64,000 nt of DNA from Fulvimarina uroteuthidis. Its GTDB lineage: Bacteria > Pseudomonadota > Alphaproteobacteria > Rhizobiales > Rhizobiaceae. Made by a program: the position numbers and the translations under genes. The notes under the pieces are model-generated. The model did no database searches. It worked only from the letters and a program-made list of their open reading frames with translations, and was not told where the DNA came from. Below are positions 25,172-34,927 of the stretch, in pieces. Where the stretch lies: the NCBI RefSeq assembly GCF_034321785.1, contig NZ_JAXLPB010000001.1, positions 372,001 through 436,000 of the forward strand, written 5' to 3'. Numbering within the stretch: position 1 is the stretch's first letter; each line of letters opens with the position of its first letter.

Positions 25172-26299
25172 TCAGTCCTTGACGAGAATGGTTCCGGTGA
25201 CGGCGATGCCGAAGCCGGTCAGGCCGACATAGGCCCGCTCGTGGGTCGCGATCTCGCGGATCGAACGGATCTGCAGATCGCGCAGGATCTGTGCGCCGAG
25301 CCCGACCTCGCGCCAGCGCTTGCGCCGCGAAATCGCCGACTGGTGCTTCTCCCCGTCGGCATGGTCGACCGCCTGGTCGCCAATGTCGAAATCGTCGACT
25401 TCGGGGGTCCGGAGAAGCATCAGCACGCCATGGCCGATCTTGCCGATTTCGTCGACGGCGATCTCCACCCACGTCTTGGCGTTTCGCGTCCGCCCGAACA
25501 GGTCGGTCACCGGCTGTTCGCGGTGGATCCGCACCGGCACGTCCTCACCGCCGCGCACGTCCCCGAATATCGCCACCACGTGCTGCAGGTCGTCGAACGG
25601 CGTCTCGTAGATGCGGATCTCACCGCAAAGACCGCCGATCGTCATGACTTCCGTCCGGACCGAGGTGACGAAGGATTCGCGGCGCACCCGCCAGGCGATC
25701 ATGTCCTCGATGGAGACGATCTTGAGGCCGTTCGCCCGTGCGAACGGCACGAGCTGGGTCAGCCGCATCACCGTGCCGTCGTCATTGACGACTTCGGCCA
25801 GCACCCCGACCTCGGGAAGGCCTGCAAGGCGGGCGAGGTCGGTCCCGGCCTCGGTATGGCCGGAGCGGGTCAGCACGCCGCCGTCGCGGGCGATCAGCGG
25901 GAACATATGGCCGGGTTTCAGGAAATCGCCGCCCGCTGCATTGTCGTTGGCCAGCGCCCGCGCCGTGTTGCACCGCTCTTCGGCGGAAATGCCGGTCGTC
26001 ATGCCGACCTTGTAGTCGACCGAGACGGTGAAGGCGGTGCGCATCGGATCGAGATTGTTGGCGACCATCGGCGGAAGGTTCAGCCGGTCGGCCCGCTCCC
26101 CCGTCATCGGAACGCAGATGATCCCGCTGGTATGGCGGATCATGAACGCCATGGTCTCGGCCGTCGCCTTGGACGCGGCCATGATGAGGTCGCCCTCGTT
26201 CTCCCGATCGGCATCGTCCACAACCACCACGAGCTCGCCGCGCTTGATCGCCTCGATCGCGTCCTCGACCTTATCGAGTGTCAGATCGTTCTCGCTCAT
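25172..26299 (-). CDS. ribB: 3,4-dihydroxy-2-butanone-4-phosphate synthase with degenerate GTP-cyclohydrolase-II-like domain
   Basis: A 375-residue riboflavin-pathway protein. Residues about 8-205 are a complete RibB domain: VVDDADRENEGDLIMAA with acidic metal ligands, FMIRHTSGIICVPMT, GISAEERCNTARAL and RSGHTEAGTDLARLAG. It converts ribulose 5-phosphate to dihydroxybutanone phosphate. The C-terminal about 165 residues align in position with RibA but lack the three zinc-binding cysteines (the region reads IHREQPVTDLFGRTRNAK) and the RQEGRG-type motif, so GTP cyclohydrolase activity is unlikely. No FMN riboswitch sequence is visible upstream. A separate ribA should exist elsewhere. Confidence 0.92.
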   Translation of the reverse strand: MSENDLTLDKVEDAIEAIKRGELVVVVDDADRENEGDLIMAASKATAETMAFMIRHTSGIICVPMTGERADRLNLPPMVANNLDPMRTAFTVSVDYKVGMTTGISAEERCNTARALANDNAAGGDFLKPGHMFPLIARDGGVLTRSGHTEAGTDLARLAGLPEVGVLAEVVNDDGTVMRLTQLVPFARANGLKIVSIEDMIAWRVRRESFVTSVRTEVMTIGGLCGEIRIYETPFDDLQHVVAIFGDVRGGEDVPVRIHREQPVTDLFGRTRNAKTWVEIAVDEIGKIGHGVLMLLRTPEVDDFDIGDQAVDHADGEKHQSAISRRKRWREVGLGAQILRDLQIRSIREIATHERAYVGLTGFGIAVTGTILVKD

Positions 26300-26587
26300 G
26301 TCTTACCCACTTTCGAAAGCTCCGCCGGACAGACCGCCGGCGCCATGGAATCATCGCTCGAAACGCGACTTAATCGGTTTCGCCCCGAATTTGAATGGAG
26401 GCGTGCGCCGCATTCTGCGCCGGCCGGGTCTCAACGCAGGCTCGCGACGATGTGACCGCCGATGGTCGCACGCTTACAAATCGTTACGCCACCTCGACAT
26501 GCCTGCCGTATAACGGCCTTGGAAAGCCGTAACGCTCGTCGGAACGTGCATGTCCTTCTCAAGGCTTCATCGCTCAAGCGGATCAAG

Positions 26588-27928
26588 ATGGTCGGATTTA
26601 TCAAGCAGATACTCGTCACCGTGGTGATTCTGATCATCGGCCTCGCCGGCCTCGTCTGGATCAAGCCGGACGTCGGCCGCACGATACTCGCCAGCGACAT
26701 TCCCTACAAGGAGACGGTGCGCACGCTCGTCGTCCTGATATCTCCGGAGGCGGGCGAAGCGGCGCCGGACCAGGCGCGGGGACCGGGCGACGGCGCCTTC
26801 GGTGGCGGTGGCAATACGCCGGCCATCGTGTCCGCGGTGCGCAACGAGACGAGCGCAACGGATCTCAAGGCGCTCGCCAGCGCCGAGGCCATTCGCTCCG
26901 TGACCGTCTATCCCGACAATACGTCCGGCGTGATCGAGGAGGTTCTCGTCTCGTCCGGCGACCAGGTGCGCGCCGGTCAGCCGCTAGTGCGCCTGGAAAG
27001 TTCGTCCCAGGCCGTGGCGGTCGACCGCGCGACGCTGATGGCCGAGGCCGCCGAGGACAAGCTCGTGCGCTACGAACAGCTGCGCCAGCGCAACGCCGCC
27101 ACCAATGTCGAGCTGAGCGACATCGCACGCGAACGCGACGCCGCGCGGCTCGACCTGCGCGATGCGCAGATCGCGCTTTCCAAGCGCGAGATCACGGCCC
27201 CGATCGACGGCCGCATCGGCATCGTCCAGGTCGAGCGTGGAAGCCTCGTCGAGAGCGGCACGGCGATCGCGACGATCGATGCGCGCGACCGCCTCAAGCT
27301 CGTCTTCTATACCCCCGAACGCTACCTCTCGGACATGGAGGTCGGAACCGATCTCACCGCCGTGTCCGTCGCGCGTCCCGACGAGACCTATTCCGGCGAG
27401 ATCGCAGCGATCGACAGCCGCGTGGCCGAGGACAGCCGCACAGTGCGAACCGAAGGCGTCATCCTCAACCGGGACGACAGGCTGCGACCCGGCATGTCCT
27501 TCTCCCTCACCATTCCGCTGCCGGGCGAAACCTATCTCGCCACCGATCCCTTGGCCGTCGTGTGGGAGCGCACCGGGCCCTTCGTCTGGGCGGTGCGCGA
27601 CGGCAAGGCGCAGAAGGCGCCGGTGCGGATCGTGCAGCGCGATATCGACCAGGTCCTGATCGTGTCCGACGCGCTCGCGGTCGGCGATCTCGTCGTCGTG
27701 GAGGGCGTCCAGTCGATGCGCAACGGTCTCGAGCTCGATGTCGAGATAAGGAACGATGCGCCCGTGGCCAGCCGCGACGCCGGGCCGGCGGAAGTCGTCA
27801 GCGCCGATATCTCCGCCGACGTCTCCACGGCGCGCGCCGGCGAAGCTTCGGGCATGGCGCGGATCGGGGAAGGTCCCCGCCGCAGCGGCGTGCCCCTGCC
27901 CGAACCCGCCAACCGGAGCGGATCATGA
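26588..27928 (+). CDS. RND efflux periplasmic adaptor (membrane fusion protein)
   Basis: A 446-residue MFP anchored by an N-terminal membrane helix (ILVTVVILIIGLAGLVWI) rather than a lipid. The lipoyl/hairpin organisation is clear: VYPDNTSGVIEEVLVSSGDQVRAGQPLVRL, an alpha-helical hairpin with QLRQRNAATNVELSDIARERD, then ITAPIDGRIGIVQVERGSLV and the barrel and membrane-proximal regions. It delivers substrates from the RND pump to an outer-membrane channel; no TolC-type gene is present here. The start at 26588 was chosen to put the basic residues directly before the membrane helix. The stop overlaps the permease start (ATGA). Confidence 0.9.
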   Translation: MVGFIKQILVTVVILIIGLAGLVWIKPDVGRTILASDIPYKETVRTLVVLISPEAGEAAPDQARGPGDGAFGGGGNTPAIVSAVRNETSATDLKALASAEAIRSVTVYPDNTSGVIEEVLVSSGDQVRAGQPLVRLESSSQAVAVDRATLMAEAAEDKLVRYEQLRQRNAATNVELSDIARERDAARLDLRDAQIALSKREITAPIDGRIGIVQVERGSLVESGTAIATIDARDRLKLVFYTPERYLSDMEVGTDLTAVSVARPDETYSGEIAAIDSRVAEDSRTVRTEGVILNRDDRLRPGMSFSLTIPLPGETYLATDPLAVVWERTGPFVWAVRDGKAQKAPVRIVQRDIDQVLIVSDALAVGDLVVVEGVQSMRNGLELDVEIRNDAPVASRDAGPAEVVSADISADVSTARAGEASGMARIGEGPRRSGVPLPEPANRSGS

Positions 27929-30900
27929 CCGGCACGTCCGACAAGCCGAGCGCACTCGGCAGCTTCGCGGCGCTCGTCGTCAAGCGGCCGGTGCTGACCA
28001 TCGTCCTCAATCTCCTCATCATCGTCGCCGGGCTTGCCGCCTTCAACGCGGTCGAGGTTCGCGAGCTTCCCAATGTCGACCGGCCGGTCGTCACCGTCGA
28101 AGTCGCGTTCGAGGGCGCATCGCCCGAGACCGTCGATCGCCAGCTGACGAGCCAGCTCGAAAGCGCCGTGTCGCGTGTCTCGGGCATCGCCTCGATCTCC
28201 TCGCGCTCCTCCTTCGGCGAAGCGCGCGTCACCATCGAATTCAACGATACGGTCGATCTCAACGTCGCCGCCAGCGACGTGCGCGACGCGGTGTCCCGGG
28301 TCGCCGACAGCCTGCCGGAGAACGCCGACAATCCGGAAGTGGTGAAAGCGGACGCGGACGCGCAGGCGATCATGCGCCTCGCCGTGACCGCGCCGAACAT
28401 GCAGATCGAGGATCTGACCACCCTCGTCGAGGACCGGATCGCCGACCAGCTCGCGGCCGTCGAGGGTGTCGCCGATCTGCGGATCTACGGCGAGCGCGAG
28501 CGCCAGATCTTCGTCGATGTCCAGCCAGACCGGCTCGCCACCCGCGGGCTGACGATCGCGGACATTGCGAACGCCCTTTCCAACGCCAGTCTCGACGTGC
28601 CCGCCGGCCAGCTGCAATCCTCCTCCCAGTCGCTGATCGTTCGGGCGGACGCCAACATCTCGCAGCCCGAAGAGTTCGAGACCATCTATCTCAACGATCG
28701 CACCCGCCTCGGCGACGTGGCGAGCGTGCGGTTCGGACCGGACGACGCCGCCACCTCCCTCAGGGTCTCGGGCGTCACGGGGATCGGCATGGCCGTGATC
28801 CGGCAGGCCGGGTCCTCGACCCTCGAAATCTCGCAATCGGTTCACCAGGAGGTGGATCGCCTCAACGCCTCCCTGCCGGACGGTGTGTCCATCGAGGTGA
28901 CGAGCGACGACGCGGTCTTCATCGACGGCGCGATCAGCGAGGTCCAGATCACGCTGATCCTCGCGGTGCTCATCGTCACCGCCGTCATCTTCCTCTTCCT
29001 CCTCAACATCCGCGCCACGCTGATCCCGGCCGTCACCATGCCGATCGCGCTCATCGGGGTCGTCGCCTTCATCTACATGGCCGGGTTCTCGATCAACATA
29101 TTGAGCCTGCTCGCCCTCGTTCTCGCAACGGGCATGGTGGTGGACGATGCGATCATCGTCCTCGAGAACATCGTGCGGCGGCGCGACATGGGGCTGACAC
29201 CCAAAGCTGCGGCCGTGGTCGGCGCGCGCGAGATGTTCTTCGCCGTCGTCTCGACCACCGCGACGCTCGCCGCCGTCTTCGTGCCGATCTCGTTCCTGCC
29301 GGGCCAGGCCGGCGGTCTCTTCCGCGAGTTCGGCTACGTTCTGGCGGCGGCCGTCACCATCTCGTCCTTCATCGCCCTGACGCTGTGCCCGATGATGGCG
29401 GCCTATCTCCTCAAGGACCTCGAAAAGGAGAGGAAGCCGAACATCTTGGTGCGCGCCGTCCAGGTCTTCGGAGGCTGGCTGGCGGGGCTCTACGCCGTCA
29501 GCCTGCGCGGAACGCTGAACTATCCGCTGGCCACCATCATCGTCGCGGCCCTGTTCTCGGGCGCGGCCTATCTGAGCTTTCTCCAGCTTCCCCAGGAGCT
29601 CACCCCGCCCGAAGACCGGGCCGTCGTCCTGCTCCGGATCTCCGCGCCGCAAGGGGCGAGCCTCGACTACACCACCGCGCAGATGCGCAAGGTGGAAGAG
29701 ATCCTGATGCCCTACGTGGAGGGTGGCGAGGCGAACAACGTCTTCGCCATCTCCGGCAATGGCGGCGCGAGCTCCGGCTTCATGGTGCTGTCGCTCGTCG
29801 GCTGGGACGAACGCATTCGCGGGCAGGCCGAGATCGTTGCCGAGATCAACGCGAACCTGCGCAGGATTCCGGGCGTGCGGGCCTTCGCCATCCAGCCGAA
29901 CTCGCTCGGCATCCGGGGCGGCGGCGAGGGCCTGAGCTTCGCCGTGGCCGGCCAGGACTTCGACACGCTGGCCGATACCGCCGACAGGGTGGTCACCGCC
30001 ATGGAAGAGGACGGGCGCTTCGGACGGGTGCGGCTCGGCTCCGAATCGACGCAGCCGCAGCTGTCGGTCTCGATCGACCGGGCGCTGGCCTCCGACCTCG
30101 GCATCGGGATCGACGGGCTCGCGGTCGCCATCCAGGCGCTTCTCGACGGGCGCCAGATCGGCGAGACCTACGTCGCGGACAAGGAAGTGCCGATCCGCCT
30201 GATCGCCTCCACCGATCCGATCAACGATCCGGGCGATCTGCAGAACGTCTTCGTCAAGGCGGGCGATGGACGGATCGTCCCGATCTCGACGATCGCCCGC
30301 ATTTCCGAAGAGGCGGTTGCACCGCAGTTGACGCGGGAGAACCGCGCCCGTGCGGTCACGATCTCGGCCGACCTGCCCCAGGGCATGGCGATGCAGGACG
30401 CCTGGGTCGACGTGCAGGGCCTGATCGGCCCCACGCTGGAGCCGAATCAGCGCCTTGTTCCCTTGGGAGAACTCGCCACCATCGGCGAGACCAATAGCGG
30501 CCTCGCCCTCGTCTTCACCTTCGCGATCGTCGTCATCCTCCTGGTCCTGTCGGCCCAGTTCGAAAGCTTCGTGTCGGCCCTCATCATCATCGCGACGGTA
30601 CCGCTCGGCGTCGCCTGCGCGGTGTTCGCGCTGGAATTCTTCGGCGCGACGCTCAATCTCTACAGCCAGATCGGGCTGGTGCTGCTCGTCGGCATCATGG
30701 CGAAGAACGGCATCCTCGTCGTCGAGTTCGCCAACCAGTTGCGCGAGGAAGGCGCAGGCGTGCGCGAGGCGGCGGAGCGGGCGGCCATCATCCGGCTTCG
30801 ACCGGTCATGATGACCATGGTCGCGACCGTGGTCGGCGGCGTGCCGCTCATCCTGTCGTCGGGCGCGGGCGCCGAGGCACGCCAGGCGCTGGGCATCGTG

Positions 30901-31059
30901 ATCGTCGGCGGTCTCGGGCTCGCGACCGTCTCCACCCTCTATCTGACGCCGGTCGTCTACCTGCTGCTGGGACGGCTCTCACGGCCGAACGCCGAGCGGA
31001 CGGCTCGGCTGGAACGCGACCTTCGGGCCGCGGAGACCCGGATGGTGCCGGCGGAGTAG
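27925..31059 (+). CDS. RND-family efflux permease (HAE1/AcrB-MexF type)
   Basis: A 1044-residue proton-driven pump of the inner membrane. It has the 12-helix RND architecture with two large periplasmic loops. The N-terminal start SFAALVVKRPVLTIVLNLLI, the TM4 proton-relay motif ATGMVVDDAIIVLENIVRRR with the paired Asp, and the TM10-11 segment GIMAKNGILVVEFANQLREEG are all visible. The length is standard. It is translationally coupled to the adaptor gene. Substrates cannot be predicted; no dedicated regulator is adjacent. Confidence 0.94.
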   Translation: MTGTSDKPSALGSFAALVVKRPVLTIVLNLLIIVAGLAAFNAVEVRELPNVDRPVVTVEVAFEGASPETVDRQLTSQLESAVSRVSGIASISSRSSFGEARVTIEFNDTVDLNVAASDVRDAVSRVADSLPENADNPEVVKADADAQAIMRLAVTAPNMQIEDLTTLVEDRIADQLAAVEGVADLRIYGERERQIFVDVQPDRLATRGLTIADIANALSNASLDVPAGQLQSSSQSLIVRADANISQPEEFETIYLNDRTRLGDVASVRFGPDDAATSLRVSGVTGIGMAVIRQAGSSTLEISQSVHQEVDRLNASLPDGVSIEVTSDDAVFIDGAISEVQITLILAVLIVTAVIFLFLLNIRATLIPAVTMPIALIGVVAFIYMAGFSINILSLLALVLATGMVVDDAIIVLENIVRRRDMGLTPKAAAVVGAREMFFAVVSTTATLAAVFVPISFLPGQAGGLFREFGYVLAAAVTISSFIALTLCPMMAAYLLKDLEKERKPNILVRAVQVFGGWLAGLYAVSLRGTLNYPLATIIVAALFSGAAYLSFLQLPQELTPPEDRAVVLLRISAPQGASLDYTTAQMRKVEEILMPYVEGGEANNVFAISGNGGASSGFMVLSLVGWDERIRGQAEIVAEINANLRRIPGVRAFAIQPNSLGIRGGGEGLSFAVAGQDFDTLADTADRVVTAMEEDGRFGRVRLGSESTQPQLSVSIDRALASDLGIGIDGLAVAIQALLDGRQIGETYVADKEVPIRLIASTDPINDPGDLQNVFVKAGDGRIVPISTIARISEEAVAPQLTRENRARAVTISADLPQGMAMQDAWVDVQGLIGPTLEPNQRLVPLGELATIGETNSGLALVFTFAIVVILLVLSAQFESFVSALIIIATVPLGVACAVFALEFFGATLNLYSQIGLVLLVGIMAKNGILVVEFANQLREEGAGVREAAERAAIIRLRPVMMTMVATVVGGVPLILSSGAGAEARQALGIVIVGGLGLATVSTLYLTPVVYLLLGRLSRPNAERTARLERDLRAAETRMVPAE

Positions 31060-31102
31060 GATCGCTTCGGGCCCGAGGGCGCCGTCGCGTCTGGTCATTC
31101 GT

Positions 31103-32305
31103 TCAGGCAACCGCCTTCGCCGTTTGCGGATGCGGATGCGGCGCATCGATCGCATCGATCGCCTCCATGACATCGCGCTGCGTGAGCCGTTCGTCTTCAC
31201 CATCGACGCGGTAGCAGGCCTTGCCGCACCCCTTGGCCCGGTAGAGAGCCTTGTCCGCCCGGCCCATCAGCTGGTCCACACTGTCGCGGGAATCGGCCGC
31301 GAGCTCGCTGACGCCGAGACTGGCCGTGACGCGAAGCTTCGTTCGGCCGACCCGCACCGGATTGGCGATCGCGGAGAGGAAACGTTCGCAATATCGCATG
31401 CCCCGCAGCCTGGCTTCCTTGCCTTCGATGATGACGGCGAATTCATCGCCACCGATCCGGTAGGCCGTCTCGCCGGGCGCGCAACACAGTTGCATGCGAT
31501 CGGCAACGACCCGCAGGAGCGTGTCGCCGGCATTGTGGCCAAGCCGGTCGTTCACCGACTTGAACCCGTCGAGATCGAGCAGCACCGCCGCACAGTCCTG
31601 TTTGCCGACCGTCATCTCCAGATCATGCTGAAGCGCATACCGGTTGCGGATGCCGGTCAGAAAGTCTGTGCGAACGGCATCCTCCAGCTTGCGGTTCTGG
31701 ACGAGGATCCGCCGGGTCAGAAGCAGACAGAACGCCACGAAGAAGCAGATGAGCACACCCATGGCGATAAGGGAGTTCTCGAGCCGCGCCTCGGTCTCGG
31801 CGATGGCGTCATTGGCTTCGTCCCCGAACATGGAGGCGAACTGCAGCATATCGGCGGCGATGTGGTTCAGTCTCTCGAAGATCTCGGTCGAAGACGACGT
31901 CCATTCCGGGTCCGTGAGCGTCGGTTCGAGGCGACGCACGTCCTGCTCGATGTGCCGGTGAAAGCGCACGAGATCCGGTGACAGAGCCGAAACGTCCAGG
32001 TCGCCCAGCCCTTCGAGCGTTCGCTCGTACTGGCGGAGCATGACCGTCTGGTCGCGAGCGGTGGAAATCCCGCCGTACCTGACCGCGAGAAGCAGGCTGT
32101 AGATGTCACGGGCGAGAAGGTTGGTTGCAACCGTGTCGTATCGGGCATGGACGCTGTGGACGCGGGCGCGATCGTTCAAGGTGATCGCCCCCATGAGCAC
32201 GCCGAGACCGACGATCGCGACCGCCCCGAGCGTAAGGGACGTCTCGCGGCGCAGCAATGCAAGACGCCTCAGTAGGTGCGAGGCCGGTTTTCGTAACGAT
32301 CCCAT
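31103..32305 (-). CDS. Membrane-bound diguanylate cyclase (GGDEF)
   Basis: A 400-residue inner-membrane protein with two membrane helices (about residues 24-44 and 180-200) flanking a periplasmic helical sensor region, then a GGDEF domain (about 210-375). The active-site motif is intact (YRIGGDEFAVIIEG), as are DLDGFKSVNDRLGHNAGD and RADKALYRAKGCGK, so it should make cyclic-di-GMP from GTP. The RxxD inhibitory site five residues before GGDEF is absent (the segment is APGETAYRI), so product feedback is unlikely. The short tail AIDAIDAPHPHPQ is encoded by small tandem repeats. The upstream region is AT-rich and probably holds its promoter. Confidence 0.92.
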   Translation of the reverse strand: MGSLRKPASHLLRRLALLRRETSLTLGAVAIVGLGVLMGAITLNDRARVHSVHARYDTVATNLLARDIYSLLLAVRYGGISTARDQTVMLRQYERTLEGLGDLDVSALSPDLVRFHRHIEQDVRRLEPTLTDPEWTSSSTEIFERLNHIAADMLQFASMFGDEANDAIAETEARLENSLIAMGVLICFFVAFCLLLTRRILVQNRKLEDAVRTDFLTGIRNRYALQHDLEMTVGKQDCAAVLLDLDGFKSVNDRLGHNAGDTLLRVVADRMQLCCAPGETAYRIGGDEFAVIIEGKEARLRGMRYCERFLSAIANPVRVGRTKLRVTASLGVSELAADSRDSVDQLMGRADKALYRAKGCGKACYRVDGEDERLTQRDVMEAIDAIDAPHPHPQTAKAVA

Positions 32306-32707
32306 ACGGTAAGTCCGAGGTCTTGTTGAATAAGATGCGATCTATTCCGTCAATGTCCTCAAGAGTACGCCGCACCAATGAACACACTACTAAACGGAAA
32401 CCTAATAAAGGGCGCCAGGCCCCGGTCCCGTCGTCTTTCCGTGTTCTTCAACGCGAGCCCGGCGTTCCGGTCGCCGGGTCCTTGCCAGGCTTCGCATCGG
32501 TAACCGACTGACATTCAATCGGGAACGACCCCAGGCAATCGGCTTTCCTCCCAACGGCTTTGCCGACGCTTTGGACCGAAAAAAAAGTCGCGCCAAGCGC
32601 AGCGCATCCGCCGGTCCATGAGAACGCGACATCGGCGCACGAAAAAGCCGGCTTCGCCGGCGCTGAAAGCGACGTCGAAGCCGGCTGTCTTCTCCACAGG
32701 CTGAAAC
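32306..32707. other. Intergenic region between the GGDEF gene and the glg operon end
   Basis: About 400 bases without a supported gene. The right side carries the Rho-independent terminator of the glg operon (32642-32686). The left side (32306-32410) is AT-richer than its surroundings and includes TTGACGGAATAGATCGC on the minus strand, a possible promoter of the GGDEF gene. No other structure is evident. Confidence 0.5.
32642..32686 (-). terminator. Rho-independent terminator of the glgE-treS-glgB operon
   Basis: Read on the minus strand: an 11-bp stem AGCCGGCTTCG...CGAAGCCGGCT followed directly by TTTTTC, starting 22 nt after the glgB stop codon. The loop is 19 nt and can form a smaller inner stem. 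Confidence 0.85.
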
Positions 32708-34927
32708 TCAGTCCTCGTGGACCATCACCACGGTACCCAGCGGCGGAAGGCTCAGCGCGATCGAATAGGGCCGACCGTGGACCGAATGTTCCTCGGCTTC
32801 CTTGCCCCCCATATTGCCGACGTTCGAGCCGCCATAAATCTCCGAATCGGTGTTCAGGCGCTCTGTCCACATGCCGGGCTTCGACACGCCGATGCGGTAC
32901 TCGTGGCGCGGAACCGGCGTGAAGTTGCAGACGACGAGGACCGTGCGACCCTTCCGATCCTTGCGGGCGAAGGCAAGCACGCTCTGCTCGACGTTCGCCG
33001 TATCGACCCATTCGAAGCCGTCCGGCTCGCAGTCGAGTTCGTGCAGCGCCGGGATCTCGCGATAGATCGTGTTGAGGTCGCGCACCAGTCGCTGCAGGCC
33101 CTTGTGCCGGCCCTCGCCTTCGTCCAGCAGATGCCAGTCGAGGGACTGGTCGTGGTTCCATTCGCGCCATTGACCGAACTCGCAGCCCATGAACAGAAGC
33201 TTCTTGCCGGGATGGGTCCACATGAACCCGTAATAGGCGCGCAGATTGGCGAACTTCTGCCAGGCGTCGCCGGGCATCTTCTCGATCATCGAGCCCTTGC
33301 CGTAGACGACCTCGTCATGACTGATCGGCAGGACGAAGTTCTCCGAATAGGCGTAGACCATTCCGAAGGTCATGTGGTGGTGGTGATAGCGCCGGTTGAT
33401 CGGGTCTTCCTGCATGTAATGCAGCGTATCGTGCATCCATCCCATGTTCCACTTGAAGTGGAAACCGAGCCCGCCGGCATAGGTCGGACGCGAGACATCC
33501 GGGAAAGCGGTCGATTCCTCGGCGTGGGTCGTCGCCTTCGGGTAATATTCGCCCACGCGCTCGTTCGTGTCGCGCAGGAACGCGATCGCCTCGAGGTTTT
33601 CGCGCCCGCCATGGATATTGGGCTCCCACTCGCCTTCGTTGCGCGAATAATCGAGATAGAGCATCGAGGCGACCGCATCGATGCGAAGACCGTCGATATG
33701 GAACTGGTCGAGCCAGTAGAGCCCGTTGGCGACCAGATAGTTGCGCACTTCGGGGCGGCCGTAATCGTAGATCAGCGTGTTCCAGTCCTTGTGGAACCCG
33801 CGATTGGGATTGGGATGCTCGTAGATCGGCCTTCCGTCGAACAGCCCCGGCCCGTGCGCATCGGTCGGGAAGTGGCCCGGCACCCAATCGACGAGAACGC
33901 CGATCCCCGCCTGATGCAACTTGTCGACGAAGCGGGCGAAATCCTCTGGCGAACCGAACCGCGAGGTCGGCGCATACATGCCGATCGGCTGATAACCCCA
34001 CGAACCGTAGAACGGATGCTCGGAGACCGGCATCAGTTCGACATGGGTGAAGCCCATCTCGTTGACGTAGGCCGCAAGCTTCTCGGCGATCGCATCATAG
34101 TTCAGGAATTCGTTGTCCGGCCCGCGCTGCCACGAGCCGAGATGGACCTCGTAGATCGAGACCGGCTTCTCGCGGTCCTGCCAGTCGGCCTTGTGGGCCT
34201 GGAACGCCTCGTCCTGCCATTCGTGCTTGACGAGCCCGTCGACGATCGATCCGGTCGAGGGCGCCTGCTCCTGGTAAAAGCCCACAGGGTCGGATTTCAG
34301 CGGCTGCGTCGTGCCGTCGGCGCCGATGACTTCGTACTTGTAGACCTCGCCCTTGCCGATATGCGGCACGAACAGTTCCCACACGCCGCATTCGTGACGC
34401 TTGCGCATGACGGAGCGGCGCCCGTCCCAGGAGTTGAAGTTGCCGACCACCGAGACGCGGCGCGCATTCGGCGCCCAGACCGCGAACGCGGTGCCGGCGA
34501 CGCCGCTCATTTCGGTCGGGTGCGCGCCGAGCTTCTCGTAGAGCCTGTAATGGGTGCCTTCAGCGATCAGATAGACGTCGTGCTCGCCGAGGATCGGGCC
34601 GAACCGGTAGGGATCCTGCTCCTCCCAATGGGTGCCGCCATGGCTGTAGCGCATGCGATAGGGCCGGTCGGCCGACAGGCCGGGAACGACGCCGGAATAG
34701 AAGCCGTCCGGACCGAACGCCTCCAGGGCGCCGAGGTCCTTGCCGGCGTCGTCGATGACCGTCGCACTCTCGGCGCCGGGCCGGAAGACGCGGACGATCG
34801 CGCCGCCCTCGACCGGAAACCGGCCGAGAACGGCGAAGGGATCGCCGTGAACGCCCCGACCGATTTCCCACGCCTGTGTTTCGTCAGGGCGATGGTCGAT
34901 TTCGGATGTCTGGGGTGTCGAGATCAT
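32708..34927 (-). CDS. glgB: 1,4-alpha-glucan branching enzyme
   Basis: A 739-residue GH13 enzyme that introduces alpha-1,6 branches in alpha-glucan. There is an N-terminal CBM48-type region, then the (beta/alpha)8 catalytic domain with the nucleophile segment DGLRIDAVASMLYLDYSR, the acid/base Glu in ATTHAEESTAF and the third carboxylate in LPISHDEVVYGKGS, and a C-terminal beta domain. The length matches E. coli-type GlgB. It is the last gene of the GlgE operon; its start overlaps the treS stop (ATGA at 34924-34927). With GlgE and TreS-Mak it makes branched glucan from trehalose-derived maltose 1-phosphate. Confidence 0.97.
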   Translation of the reverse strand: MISTPQTSEIDHRPDETQAWEIGRGVHGDPFAVLGRFPVEGGAIVRVFRPGAESATVIDDAGKDLGALEAFGPDGFYSGVVPGLSADRPYRMRYSHGGTHWEEQDPYRFGPILGEHDVYLIAEGTHYRLYEKLGAHPTEMSGVAGTAFAVWAPNARRVSVVGNFNSWDGRRSVMRKRHECGVWELFVPHIGKGEVYKYEVIGADGTTQPLKSDPVGFYQEQAPSTGSIVDGLVKHEWQDEAFQAHKADWQDREKPVSIYEVHLGSWQRGPDNEFLNYDAIAEKLAAYVNEMGFTHVELMPVSEHPFYGSWGYQPIGMYAPTSRFGSPEDFARFVDKLHQAGIGVLVDWVPGHFPTDAHGPGLFDGRPIYEHPNPNRGFHKDWNTLIYDYGRPEVRNYLVANGLYWLDQFHIDGLRIDAVASMLYLDYSRNEGEWEPNIHGGRENLEAIAFLRDTNERVGEYYPKATTHAEESTAFPDVSRPTYAGGLGFHFKWNMGWMHDTLHYMQEDPINRRYHHHHMTFGMVYAYSENFVLPISHDEVVYGKGSMIEKMPGDAWQKFANLRAYYGFMWTHPGKKLLFMGCEFGQWREWNHDQSLDWHLLDEGEGRHKGLQRLVRDLNTIYREIPALHELDCEPDGFEWVDTANVEQSVLAFARKDRKGRTVLVVCNFTPVPRHEYRIGVSKPGMWTERLNTDSEIYGGSNVGNMGGKEAEEHSVHGRPYSIALSLPPLGTVVMVHED

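Noticed and set aside
26300..26587. FMN riboswitch upstream of ribB
   Set aside because: The conserved RFN element segments were not found on the minus strand between ribB and the efflux operon.
27532..29652. 706-codon minus-strand frame inside the RND permease
   Set aside because: It is a mirror of the permease codons; composition is His/Arg/Asp-rich, typical of antisense frames.
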